Translations under genes and position numbers: made by a program
Part shown: positions 16,250 through 23,564 of the stretch, in pieces
Position numbering within the stretch: the first letter of the stretch is position 1
Layout: each line of letters opens with the position of its first letter
Notes under the pieces: model-generated
Database searches by the model: none
Told to the model about the DNA's origin: nothing
The model's input: the letters and a program-made list of their open reading frames with translations, nothing else
Assembly (NCBI GenBank): GCA_019424645.1
Contig: JAHYZB010000086.1
Location: 1 to 37,168, forward strand
DNA length: 37,168 nt
Reading direction: 5' to 3'
Origin: Oxalobacter formigenes
GTDB lineage: Bacteria > Pseudomonadota > Gammaproteobacteria > Burkholderiales > Burkholderiaceae_D

Positions 16250-17377
16250 ATGTTTGGATTGCGAAAAAATATTCCTGTCTTTTTATTTATTATTCTGTAT
16301 TCTTCAGGATCGCTTGTTTTTGCGAATGAGCTTCAGAGAGGAATGGAGTTATCTCATCAAAAGAAATATGTCGAGGCATTTCCGGTTATTGAAAAAGAAG
16401 CAATGCGAGGTAATGCTGAAGCACAATTCCAGATTGGAAAAATGTATGAACTTGGTTATGGTACAAAAATAAATTACAAGAAGGCTGCTTATTGGTATGA
16501 AAAAAGTATAAATCAAGGTAATTCAAAGGCAAAAAATAATCTTGCAGGTTTATATCTTGATGGTCAGGGAGTAAAAAAAGATTTAAAAAAAGCTTACGCG
16601 TTATATTCACAATCTTCAAAACAAGGAAATGAATATTCGCAATTTAATCTTGCCTTGATGTACTTGAATGGTCAGTATGTCAAGCAAGATAGTAAAAAAG
16701 CTTGTAATTTATTTGATGATGCAGCAAAAAAAGGTCATATGAAATCTCAATATAACCTTGGAATATGTTATTCCGAAGGAAAAGCTGTAAGTCAGGACTA
16801 TGAAAAGGCGCTTTACTGGAATAAAAAATCAGCAGATAAAGGGTACGATAAGGCTTTACATGCAATGGGTCTTATTTACCATTTTGGCGAGGGCGTCCCC
16901 ATCGATACGAACGAAGCCATCAAATGGTATAAAAGGGCAGCGGATAAAGGATTCACACCATCCATGTGGAACCTTTCCACCCTTTACCTTCCCGAAGACA
17001 ACCCTAGTGACGCAAAACGATGGGACGAAGTCTATAAATGGTATGCTCTCGGCATACAGCACGGTGACAAAAAAGACGCTCCGTTCGGCATGGGATTGAT
17101 CTATGTAATGGGATGGGGAAACTATCCGAAAGACTATCCAAAGGCGGCCGAATTATTCACCATGTCAGCAGAAAACGGAAAAGCGGACGGGTGGTACTGG
17201 CTCGGCGTCATGGAAGAAAACGGCTTCGGAAGAGCAGCCGACAAAGACAAGGCTTTTGAGTTGTACCGAAAGGCAGCATCATTGGGTTCCGATCCCGCCA
17301 TCCGGCGGCTGAACCGGGAAACATCCGGTACCGGTGTCGTGCAATCGCTCAAAGAGTTGATCTCTCCACTGCAATAA
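16250..17377 (+). CDS. Exported Sel1-repeat protein (putative immunity partner of the 678-aa protein)
   Basis: 375 aa with an AAGGG box nine bases before the ATG. A Sec signal peptide (hydrophobic core FLFIILYSSGSLVFA, cleavage likely before NELQRG) predicts a soluble periplasmic protein; there is no lipobox Cys. About nine Sel1 units follow (AEAQFQIGKMYELGYG, SKAKNNLAGLYLDGQGV, and the last KAFELYRKAASLGSDPAIRRL). The 5' half is AT-rich and divergent. From 16894 to the stop it is close in sequence to 19572-20055 of the paralogue, including 83 identical bases (17114-17196), and is GC-richer. This mosaic pattern points to recombination. By position it is the partner of the 678-aa protein. Repeats of this type bind other proteins, and an immunity role is inferred, not shown. 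Confidence 0.82.
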   Translation: MFGLRKNIPVFLFIILYSSGSLVFANELQRGMELSHQKKYVEAFPVIEKEAMRGNAEAQFQIGKMYELGYGTKINYKKAAYWYEKSINQGNSKAKNNLAGLYLDGQGVKKDLKKAYALYSQSSKQGNEYSQFNLALMYLNGQYVKQDSKKACNLFDDAAKKGHMKSQYNLGICYSEGKAVSQDYEKALYWNKKSADKGYDKALHAMGLIYHFGEGVPIDTNEAIKWYKRAADKGFTPSMWNLSTLYLPEDNPSDAKRWDEVYKWYALGIQHGDKKDAPFGMGLIYVMGWGNYPKDYPKAAELFTMSAENGKADGWYWLGVMEENGFGRAADKDKAFELYRKAASLGSDPAIRRLNRETSGTGVVQSLKELISPLQ

Positions 17378-17400
17378 AAACAGGTGAGTTTTAAACCATA

Positions 17401-17429
17401 AAACAGCCGGATTGTAGCCGGCTGTTTTT
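17401..17429 (+). terminator. Intrinsic terminator after the Sel1 gene
   Basis: Perfect 10-bp stem AAACAGCCGG/CCGGCTGTTT, 7-nt loop, short T-run. It isolates the orphan module that follows. Confidence 0.9.
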
Positions 17430-17449
17430 ATTTCTCTTCCTCTTTTAAT

Positions 17450-17743
17450 GTGACTGAGTTGTATCCTCAGGAATCCCAAGTACCGGAAGCCAGAGCGAAA
17501 GAAATCTACGTGGAAGCGAAATCGAGACAAAGCGGAGTACAGGCGGGATTGTTGACACTGGTGACGTTTACGGGGACGACACTGTTCCGTCAGGCGACCG
17601 ACACGGGAGCGGAGAATCCGGTGATCCAGTTGTTCAGACAGATCGTGGGAGCGCAGACGTCATCGATGGCAAAGGAGGCGTTTGGCGGGGCGAGGAGTGT
17701 AAAATATAAAAAATATGGTTATGGTGACGAACAACCTGAATGA
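17450..17743 (+). CDS. Orphan type B C-terminal module (displaced 3' fragment)
   Basis: 97 aa if read from a GTG at 17450, but there is no ribosome-binding site and a terminator lies directly upstream, so it is probably silent as it stands. Residues from EARAKEIYVEAKSRQSG to AKEAFGGAR are identical to the end of the 678-aa protein (209 bp of identical DNA). The last ~16 residues (SVKYKKYGYGDEQPE) replace that protein's own tip. Another Sel1 gene follows 84 bp later. This matches the layout of orphan toxin-tip/immunity pairs in contact-dependent and Rhs systems: a reserve cassette that becomes active after recombination into the full-length gene. Confidence 0.6.
   Translation: MTELYPQESQVPEARAKEIYVEAKSRQSGVQAGLLTLVTFTGTTLFRQATDTGAENPVIQLFRQIVGAQTSSMAKEAFGGARSVKYKKYGYGDEQPE
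17486..17694 (+). repeat. 209-bp direct repeat, copy 2 (orphan module core)
   Basis: Identical to 15899-16107 (see that entry). Upstream of it about 20 bp match with four differences, then similarity stops close to the terminator of the previous gene. Confidence 0.95.
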
Positions 17744-17758
17744 ATATACAATGAATAA

Positions 17759-17787
17759 AAATACTTCTGTTTGGGTATTTATTTTTT
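17759..17787 (+). terminator. AT-rich terminator-like hairpin after the orphan module
   Basis: AAATAC/GTATTT with a 10-nt loop, then A and six T. The stem is weak. Confidence 0.4.
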
Positions 17788-17827
17788 AAAAATAATATGA
17801 AACTCAGCTGAATAATTTGAGGCAAAT

Positions 17828-18853
17828 ATGATTTTATCGAGAAAGTCACTTTTTATTTTCTTTTTAATGATATTTTTTATGTTTGTCTCAAATGTTTTTG
17901 CTTCTGATATTGAAAAAGGAATAGCATTATATGACCAAAAGAAATTTATATATGCTTTTCCTGTTCTTGAAAAGGAAGCGAACAAAGGAAATTCAGAGGC
18001 CCAATATTACCTTGGCAGAATGTACAGATGGGGTGAAGGAACAAACGTTGATTTGAAAAAGGCCGTTTATTGGTATGCGAAAGGCGCTGATCAGGGTAAT
18101 CGTAAAGCACAAAATAATCTTGGTATTATGTACGCCAACGGTTTAGGTGTAAAAAAAGATCTGAAAGAAGCAATAAAACTCTATACACTTTCCGCCGCTC
18201 AAGGGACCGCGGCTGCCCGGTTTAATTTGGGAACAATGTATCTGGAAGGTAAGGGAATAAGTCAGGATTATGTCAAGGCACTGTATTTATTCAGACAGGC
18301 TGCAAGTCAGGAACATGTCCGGGCAATGTATATGATTGGATTGTCATATCATCTCGGAATGGGCGTTCCGGTTGATTTTAATGAGGCAATCAAATGGTAT
18401 GAACAGGCCGCTTTAAAAGGAGATGTCGATTCCATGTGGAATCTGGCAGCGATATATATGCCTGAATACGGTTCAACTGATATCCAGGCATGGAATGAAG
18501 TGTATAAATGGAGTTCCCTTGCACTGGAGTATGGCGATAAGCAAAATGCCCCGCTTGGTTTAGGATTGATATATCTTTTTGGATTTGGAAATTACGAGAG
18601 CGATAACAAAAAGGCTGAGCAGTATTTCACAATGGCAGCCAATCATGGAAGAGCAGATGCATGGTACTGGTTAGGATATATGCATGAAAATGGATTGGGA
18701 ATGCCGGTCAATATAACAAAGGCTTTTGAATACTATAAAAAAGGTGCTGAAGCAGGATTTCAACCTGCTGCCAAAAGACTGGCACAAAGAGACTCACCCG
18801 GTAAAGTTGATTTTATCTACTTATTGAAAAAACTCTCTTCGCCTCTTCAATGA
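17828..18853 (+). CDS. Exported Sel1-repeat protein (putative immunity-type)
   Basis: 341 aa, with a GAGG box five bases before the ATG. The signal peptide (LFIFFLMIFFMFVSNVFA, then SDIEKG) predicts a periplasmic protein without a lipid anchor. About eight Sel1 units follow (AQYYLGRMYRWGEGT, AQNNLGIMYANGLGVKKDLK, AARFNLGTMYLEGKGI, ADAWYWLGYMHENGLG). It aligns along its whole length with the Sel1 proteins on either side, including the C-terminal L-K-x-L-S-S-P-L-Q end, but does not share their near-identical 3' half. It is AT-rich and follows the orphan module at 17450, whose divergent tip would be its partner. Confidence 0.82.
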   Translation: MILSRKSLFIFFLMIFFMFVSNVFASDIEKGIALYDQKKFIYAFPVLEKEANKGNSEAQYYLGRMYRWGEGTNVDLKKAVYWYAKGADQGNRKAQNNLGIMYANGLGVKKDLKEAIKLYTLSAAQGTAAARFNLGTMYLEGKGISQDYVKALYLFRQAASQEHVRAMYMIGLSYHLGMGVPVDFNEAIKWYEQAALKGDVDSMWNLAAIYMPEYGSTDIQAWNEVYKWSSLALEYGDKQNAPLGLGLIYLFGFGNYESDNKKAEQYFTMAANHGRADAWYWLGYMHENGLGMPVNITKAFEYYKKGAEAGFQPAAKRLAQRDSPGKVDFIYLLKKLSSPLQ

Positions 18854-18882
18854 ATAGCCAATAGGTTTACATCAAACTTTAT

Positions 18883-18909
18883 AAAGCCGGATTCAATACG
18901 GCTTTTTTT
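18883..18909 (+). terminator. Intrinsic terminator after the Sel1 gene
   Basis: AAAGCCG/CGGCTTT stem with a 9-nt loop, and the right arm runs into seven T. Confidence 0.85.
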
Positions 18910-18977
18910 ATTTCGCTTTCAGTATTGCCAAGTAAGAAGAAGGGAAGAAATAAAACAATTTTTGAATGTCAGCTCTT

Positions 18978-18983
18978 TATAAT
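18978..18983 (+). promoter_or_regulatory. Candidate -10 element for the third exported Sel1 gene
   Basis: A perfect TATAAT sits 52 bp before the ATG at 19036 and after the previous terminator. No good -35 hexamer at 16-18 bp was found. Confidence 0.3.
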
Positions 18984-19035
18984 ATTTTTTTATCTATTAT
19001 AGTTGAAAAGTTAATCGTAAATAAAAGGTCATACA

Positions 19036-20055
19036 ATGTACAAACCTGAAAAAACATTTCATATTTTTCTATTTACTATTTTGTACATTTTCAGTTCAAT
19101 TGTTATTGCTGACAACCTTGAACGAGGAGTTTATTTATATAATCAACAACAGTTCAAAGATGCTTTTTCGATACTTGAAAAAGAAGCCAAGACAGGAAAT
19201 TCAAAAGCTCAATATTATCTGGCAAAAATGTATGATTCAGGACATGGAGCAAGAAAGAATATAAACAAGGCGTATTACTGGTACTCCAAAAGTGCTGATC
19301 AGGGAAACTCAAATGCCCAAAACAATCTAGCTTATATGTTTTCTCACGGTGAGGGCGTGAAAAAGAATAAACGTAAAGCTTTTGAACTTTATTTAAAATC
19401 TGCTACACAAGGAAATGATGCCGCTCAGTACAATCTGGCTTTATTTTATTCAGAAGGTATTGTTGTTAAACAAAATTGGGCAAGTGCAATTTACTGGTTC
19501 AGAAAATCTGCGGAACAGGATTATGAGAAAGCACTGAATGCAATGGGGATAATTTATCAATTTGGTAAAGGAGTCCCCATCGACCGGAACGAAGCTATCA
19601 AATGGTATAAAAAAGCGGCTGAAAAAGGCGATGTCCAGTCCATGTGGAACCTCTCCACCCTCTACCTCCCCGAAGACAACCCCGGCGATGCGAAACGGTG
19701 GGACGAAGTCTATAAATGGTATGAAATGGGCATACAGCACGGTGACAAAAAAGATGCCCCCTTCGGCATGGGACTGATCTACGTGATGGGCTGGGGAAAC
19801 TATCCGAAAGACTATCCAAAGGCGGCCGAATTATTCACCATGTCAGCAGAAAACGGAAAAGCGGACGGGTGGTATTGGCTGGGCGTCATGGAAGAAAACG
19901 GCTTCGGAAGAGTAGCCGACAAAGACAAGGCTTTTGCCCTGTATCGCAAGGCAGCATCACTGGGATCTGCACCCGCCATCCGGCGGCTGAATAAGGAAAC
20001 ATCCGGTACCGGTGTCATGCAATCGCTTAAAGAGTTGATCTCTCCGTTACAATAA
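19036..20055 (+). CDS. Exported Sel1-repeat protein (putative immunity-type, no module in front)
   Basis: 339 aa, with an AAAAGG box before the ATG. The signal peptide (FHIFLFTILYIFSSIVIA, then DNLERG) has no lipobox. Sel1 units run through the protein (AQYYLAKMYDSGHGARKN, AQNNLAYMFSHGEGVKKN, EAIKWYKKAAEKGDVQSMWN). The segment 19572-20055 is very similar to 16894-17377, with 83 identical bases at 19792-19874, while the 5' half is different and AT-rich. Unlike its relatives it has no C-terminal module in front, so it is an orphan partner gene: perhaps one whose module was lost by deletion, kept because it protects against a neighbour's effector. Confidence 0.82.
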   Translation: MYKPEKTFHIFLFTILYIFSSIVIADNLERGVYLYNQQQFKDAFSILEKEAKTGNSKAQYYLAKMYDSGHGARKNINKAYYWYSKSADQGNSNAQNNLAYMFSHGEGVKKNKRKAFELYLKSATQGNDAAQYNLALFYSEGIVVKQNWASAIYWFRKSAEQDYEKALNAMGIIYQFGKGVPIDRNEAIKWYKKAAEKGDVQSMWNLSTLYLPEDNPGDAKRWDEVYKWYEMGIQHGDKKDAPFGMGLIYVMGWGNYPKDYPKAAELFTMSAENGKADGWYWLGVMEENGFGRVADKDKAFALYRKAASLGSAPAIRRLNKETSGTGVMQSLKELISPLQ

Positions 20056-20057
20056 AA

Positions 20058-20219
20058 ACGGGTGAATATCAAAAAAGTAATAACGAAAAGGCTTTTGAGC
20101 TTTATCGCACAGCGGCGGCAGCCGGGTCAGAACCGGTGGTCAGACGTTTGAAGCGGAAAGAACCTGAGCCTGCCGTCACACTGATCCGCTTTATGGAAAA
20201 TATTTTTTCGTCACATTAA
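20058..20219 (+). pseudogene. Remnant of a further Sel1 gene (3' end only)
   Basis: Directly after the previous stop, an open frame without start codon or ribosome-binding site encodes N-E-K-A-F-E-L-Y-R-T-A-A-A-A-G-S-E-P-V-V-R-R-L, the last Sel1 unit of the family, and then a divergent tail ending FMENIFSSH. It matches KAFELYRKAASLGS...RRL in the intact genes. It marks the right edge of the array and an earlier deletion. Confidence 0.75.
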
Positions 20220-20239
20220 TGTAAAGGGAAATTTTCCTG

Positions 20240-20911
20240 ATGGGCAATACCTCTCCTTACGCCGCAGCCGATTACGATGACAATATCGAACGGACGATTC
20301 CGTATTATTCTTTTTTTTATCAGCAGACGCTTGATCTGGTCGCCGCGCTGGATCTGGGCGCCCCGGAGTGGCTCGATTGCGGGTGTGGAACGGGGACGAT
20401 GGCACAAATGGCCTTGAAGATGTTTCCAAAGGCGCAATTCACGCTGTGCGATCCTTCCGAAGAGATGGTCGGTCTGGCGAAGCAAAAGCTGTCGGGAGAG
20501 AAAAGGGTGAGAGAATATCGGGTTCTCGGTACGGAAAACGTCGATTTTGAAAACCGGTTCGATATCGTCACGGCTATTCAGTCACATCACTATTTCAGGG
20601 AAGACGAGCGTATGAAGGCGACGCAAAACGTTTATCGTGCTCTGAAAGAAGGGGGCATTTACATTTTCTTTGAAAATACTGCGCCGCTGACTGATGAGGG
20701 TAAAAGAATCGTGATGAAGCGCTGGGCACGATACCAGCGGGAACATGGCAAGACAGATGCCGAGATAGAAACCTACCTGTCGCGATACGGAAATAACTAT
20801 TTCCCGATCACTTCCATCGCCCATCTGAAAAACCTGAAGCAAGCCGGATTCAAGACAGCTGAACCGTTCTGGCTCAGTGTGATGCAGGCCGGTTTTTACG
20901 CAATCAAATAA
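20240..20911 (+). CDS. Class I SAM-dependent methyltransferase
   Basis: 223 aa; a GGGAAA box precedes the ATG. Motif I of the Rossmann fold is clear (WLDCGCGTGTMAQMA, residues about 45-60), followed by an acidic strand (FTLCDPSEEMVGLAKQKL) and motif post-II (NRFDIVTAIQSHHYF, EGGIYIFFENTAPL). It matches the Methyltransf_12/25 type that acts on small molecules. The C-terminal part (YLSRYGNNYFPITSIAHLKN) is also seen in that group. The substrate is unknown. It lies between the Sel1 array and a convergent gene and has no visible link to either. Confidence 0.88.
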   Translation: MGNTSPYAAADYDDNIERTIPYYSFFYQQTLDLVAALDLGAPEWLDCGCGTGTMAQMALKMFPKAQFTLCDPSEEMVGLAKQKLSGEKRVREYRVLGTENVDFENRFDIVTAIQSHHYFREDERMKATQNVYRALKEGGIYIFFENTAPLTDEGKRIVMKRWARYQREHGKTDAEIETYLSRYGNNYFPITSIAHLKNLKQAGFKTAEPFWLSVMQAGFYAIK

Positions 20912-20922
20912 AGAAACCACCG

Positions 20923-21426
20923 TCATTTCCTGCGGGTGCAAACGATACGGCATTGCAGCAGGCTTGATCCGTCTTCGTTGAAAAGCCGGTTTTCCCAGAG
21001 AAAATAATTGTCCCGGATATCGGAAAAGATCCATTTCATTTTGCCTTCACCGGTTTCGGTCAGGACAATGTCATCGCCTTCCTTTTTCGCTTCCAGCCGT
21101 TCGGCTTCGCCAGTCGCGCCGTAAAAAATATCCCAGGCTTTTGTACCGGGATTGAAAATCCGCAGTGTTGTTCCCCATGTGGCGTCGGGCTGTGGATGGA
21201 TTTGTCTTTCCTCACGTGAGGGACAGATGAAAACGTCCTGAATGGCTGTTCCATCCAGAACCCATGAGAAAATCCATTCGCCCTTGACTTGCCTTTCACG
21301 GTTGGTGCCGTGATTGTCGCTGTAAAGAATGTCCCATTTGCCGATCAGAAAGCCGAACCAGTCATATTCTTTCGGGATTTTTCCGTTTTGTCCGCTACGA
21401 ATCAGCGCATCTGAAAATTCGTTCAT
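20923..21426 (-). CDS. DUF1579-like protein (lipocalin-like fold)
   Basis: 167 aa. The layout is that of DUF1579-like proteins: a WFGFLIGKWDILYS opening, repeated beta strands with VKGEWIFSWVLDGTAIQDVF, TTLRIFNPGTKAWDIFYGA, and a tryptophan-rich end (KMKWIFSDIRDNYFLWENRL). Probably a small beta-barrel. The function is unknown for the family. It is convergent with the methyltransferase, with 11 bp between the stops. Confidence 0.75.
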   Translation of the reverse strand: MNEFSDALIRSGQNGKIPKEYDWFGFLIGKWDILYSDNHGTNRERQVKGEWIFSWVLDGTAIQDVFICPSREERQIHPQPDATWGTTLRIFNPGTKAWDIFYGATGEAERLEAKKEGDDIVLTETGEGKMKWIFSDIRDNYFLWENRLFNEDGSSLLQCRIVCTRRK

Positions 21427-21732
21427 TGTCTATTCGTTTTAGTCTTGTTCACCTCTTTATTATGTCATTGCTGAAGTATTGAAAGAACCGTTTTTACAAA
21501 ATGTAAAACAGATTTTTCAAGCGTATTTTCGTTCTTCTGTCAATTCACACAATCGCAAAAAATCTGCCATAAATATCCGGCCGATGTTGAAAACGGGGTT
21601 AATATTGGCGTACGGATTGAGCCGTTTATGGCTTTGGAAAAGCACACGCGATGCATAAGCGCACAATGAAAAAAACGCCGCTCGTCCGTAAACAGCTAAA
21701 TCGATGACTAGTAAAAAAGCTTAAGGATAAGG
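21427..21732. other. Intergenic region in front of the phage-type regulator
   Basis: 306 bp. It holds the 17-bp palindrome at 21492-21508 and runs of A/T. Two tiny frames (for example 18 codons from 21651) have no ribosome-binding site. This is the likely left control region of the tail cluster. Confidence 0.4.
21492..21508. promoter_or_regulatory. Palindrome, candidate operator
   Basis: TTTTACAAAATGTAAAA: 7-bp perfect arms with a 3-bp centre, between the divergent DUF1579-like gene and the phage-type regulator. The size suits a dimeric repressor site. Confidence 0.45.
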
Positions 21733-22083
21733 ATGGAAATTGAACTGGCTGATGAACTTTTGCGGGACTGGTATGACTGGTCAAGGCAATGGCGACCTGC
21801 ATTAAATATGCCGCATCTTGCCCCATATTGCCGGGAATCCAGAAGTGGAGGCGGATGGGAAGAGGATGCTGACATTATGGAAGAATCTTTTCGCCGCAAT
21901 ACGATGGAAGCGATCGACTTTTGCGTTAACAGCCTGCCGCCGGAATACAGTCTGGCAATCGGGCTGGAAATGCGCAAGCGTCGGGGTGCCGCAAGGGAAT
22001 GGAGAAACGGGTGTCGTGGCGTCAGCTACAAAATGGCTGTTGCCGCAATACTTCCCAAATTAAAGGAAAAATATCTGCTTTGA
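21733..22083 (+). CDS. Probable phage late regulator (antitermination Q-like)
   Basis: 116 aa with an AAGGA box five bases upstream. The protein opens with an acidic/aromatic helix (ADELLRDWYDWSRQWRPAL), then a Gly/Ser turn (YCRESRSGGGWEEDADIMEE), and a region (AIDFCVNSLPPEYSLAIGLEM) resembling the helix-turn-helix part of short phage antitermination and sigma-like late regulators, which share the V-x-x-L-P pattern. The end is basic (ILPKLKEKYLL). Its place just before several intrinsic terminators and the tail operon supports an antiterminator role. The family assignment is by overall look only. Confidence 0.5.
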   Translation: MEIELADELLRDWYDWSRQWRPALNMPHLAPYCRESRSGGGWEEDADIMEESFRRNTMEAIDFCVNSLPPEYSLAIGLEMRKRRGAAREWRNGCRGVSYKMAVAAILPKLKEKYLL

Positions 22084-22154
22084 ACAAAAACATTATCAAT
22101 TGAATTCGAATCGGCTGATTGTCCCCTGAAATGAAGCGATACAGATTCGAAATG

Positions 22155-22183
22155 AAACGGACGGCAAAACCGTCCGTTTTTTT
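22155..22183 (+). terminator. Strong intrinsic terminator after the regulator gene
   Basis: Perfect 10-bp stem AAACGGACGG/CCGTCCGTTT with a 5-nt loop and a T-run. Confidence 0.92.
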
Positions 22184-22220
22184 ATTTTTTGAAAATAGTT
22201 GAAAAAAGTGCGTGACATAG

Positions 22221-22248
22221 CTGACAGAAGAAGAAATATCATTAAAAT
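22221..22248 (+). promoter_or_regulatory. Candidate sigma70 promoter of the tail operon
   Basis: CTGACA (one mismatch to TTGACA), 16 bp, TAAAAT (one mismatch to TATAAT). It lies between the regulator's terminator and two further terminators, the arrangement expected for a promoter read through by antitermination. Confidence 0.4.
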
Positions 22249-22349
22249 AATGAATGTGGTGGTTCCGCTCGCCTGTCACTTTCGCAAATGCCTCATTTCC
22301 TGGCATGTCTGAAAGCCGGCAGGCAAAAACAGAACCGCTCTGAAAACAG

Positions 22350-22374
22350 GCCTCGCTTTTGCGGGGCTTTTTTT
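22350..22374 (+). terminator. Intrinsic terminator in the tail-operon leader
   Basis: GCCTCGC/GCGGGGC (one G-T pair), loop TTTT, seven T. Confidence 0.85.
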
Positions 22375-22484
22375 ATGCCCATAAGCTCCTGTGCTGTTGT
22401 TCCTGTCGTTGGATCAGGGCGCTTCTGGCGGTTAACCACCACATGTTTATGAAAAAACGCCCGTCTTTGTATGACGGATCGATG

Positions 22485-22509
22485 GCCCTGCCGCCTGGTG
22501 GGGCTTTTT
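22485..22509 (+). terminator. Second terminator in the leader, just before the first tail gene
   Basis: GCCCTGCC/GGTGGGGC with two G-T pairs and a 4-nt loop, then five T, ending 16 bp before the ATG at 22526. Confidence 0.65.
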
Positions 22510-22525
22510 GTTTTGAGGGTCAACT

Positions 22526-22708
22526 ATGTCCGAACCGCCTATCAAGGGTGAAGACCGGGACGAAAAAGAAGCGGTTTTTAACCGGATATGGAAAAAAGAC
22601 GATGCGTTTTACGAGCGTTACCGCTTGCAGAGACATCGGCAGAGAGCAAGACGAAGAAATCTCAACCCGGCTTTTTACAAGCCCGATCGAATGGATGAAA
22701 AAAGATGA
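22526..22708 (+). CDS. Small charged protein at the head of the tail operon
   Basis: 60 aa with a GAGGG box upstream. The stop overlaps the next start as ATGA, so the two are translated together. It is highly charged: an acidic start (SEPPIKGEDRDEKEAVFNRI) and an Arg-rich second half (YRLQRHRQRARRRNLNPAFY). It matches no family I know. Its position, where a head-tail connector or gpZ-like gene would sit in a lambda-type phage, and its coupling to the tail terminator gene suggest a structural or assembly role. Confidence 0.6.
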   Translation: MSEPPIKGEDRDEKEAVFNRIWKKDDAFYERYRLQRHRQRARRRNLNPAFYKPDRMDEKR

Positions 22709-23058
22709 GTTTACAAAGTGAATTTGAAACACTGGTTGGGGCCAGTTGCGAGAATCGGGTCTATCCGAACGTCGCGCCTGCCGAAACCACAAAACCGTAT
22801 TTGACGTATTTCCGTGCTTTAAGCGTACCGGCGACTCTGGATATGGATTCGGAAGAGGTCGTTCAATTATTCAATACCATTTTGCAGGTCGATGCGATTG
22901 CCGCGACGTATACCGAAGCGGTCAATCTGGCGCATGACGTCCGGATGAAGCTTCGGGAATGGGAAAGACAAAACAAGATCAGGTTGGAAAAAGACCTGTA
23001 TGAAGTTGAAACCGGTTTGCATCACGTTGTTCTGGAGATTTCTGTCTGGCACCCGTAA
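22705..23058 (+). CDS. Tail terminator / completion protein, DUF3168 type (gpU-like)
   Basis: 117 aa. Matches the DUF3168 pattern: R-V-Y-P-N-V-A-P near residue 18, then KPYLTYFRAL, a strand/helix stretch with DAIAATYTEAVNLAHDVRMKLR, and a strand-rich end. Proteins of this family cap the tail tube once it has reached full length and, in phages, join it to the head. It is present even though no head gene is seen in this window, as would be expected of a tail-only particle too. The start overlaps the previous stop. Confidence 0.8.
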   Translation: MSLQSEFETLVGASCENRVYPNVAPAETTKPYLTYFRALSVPATLDMDSEEVVQLFNTILQVDAIAATYTEAVNLAHDVRMKLREWERQNKIRLEKDLYEVETGLHHVVLEISVWHP

Positions 23059-23147
23059 TCCGGACAACATCGAAAACAAGGTGATTCATCAGTTGCCACT
23101 CATTTTTATCATTTGGGTGGCTTTTTTAATTTTCAGGAGATATTTAT

Positions 23148-23564
23148 ATGGCAAGTACTGCAATTTCCGCACAAGGTTCCTCTATCGCAATCAATACGGC
23201 TGTTTCTGGCGAGGCGACATGGACCAAAATCAAAAACATTATTTCTTTCACCGGTTTTGACGGTGCTGCATCTGAAATCGACGTGACCGATCTGGACAGC
23301 ACGGCGAAAGAATTCCGTCTGGGTCTTCAGGATCACGGCAAATTCTCTTTCGAAATGCATATCGACCGTGCCGATCCAGGTCAGGTTGCCCTGGAAGCTG
23401 CTCATAAATCGGGCAAGGTCGCCAAATTGAAACTGTCTTTGCCAAATGGCGAAGCAGCGACTTTTTCCGTACTGGTCAAATCCACCCCGATTACCGGTGG
23501 CATTGATGCCGTACTGAAAGGTTCCGTCGAAACCCGTGTAACAGGAGATATCGAATGGGCGTGA
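23148..23564 (+). CDS. Major tail tube protein (gpV-like)
   Basis: 138 aa, with an AGGAG box at ideal distance. Sequence pattern typical of siphovirus tube proteins: ASTAISAQGSSIAINT, then a strand-rich core with IDVTDLDSTAKEFRLGLQDH (the D-V-T-D-L motif), GKFSFEMHIDR, and a C-terminal strand (TRVTGDIEWA). It forms stacked hexameric rings around the tape measure. It is followed, with a 10-bp overlap, by the tail chaperone gene, as in lambda-type clusters. The length suggests only the tube domain and no extra Ig-like domain. Confidence 0.87.
   Translation: MASTAISAQGSSIAINTAVSGEATWTKIKNIISFTGFDGAASEIDVTDLDSTAKEFRLGLQDHGKFSFEMHIDRADPGQVALEAAHKSGKVAKLKLSLPNGEAATFSVLVKSTPITGGIDAVLKGSVETRVTGDIEWA

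Noticed and set aside
21651..21707. 18-codon basic leader frame before the Q-like gene
   Set aside because: No ribosome-binding site, and it could easily arise by chance in 300 bp.
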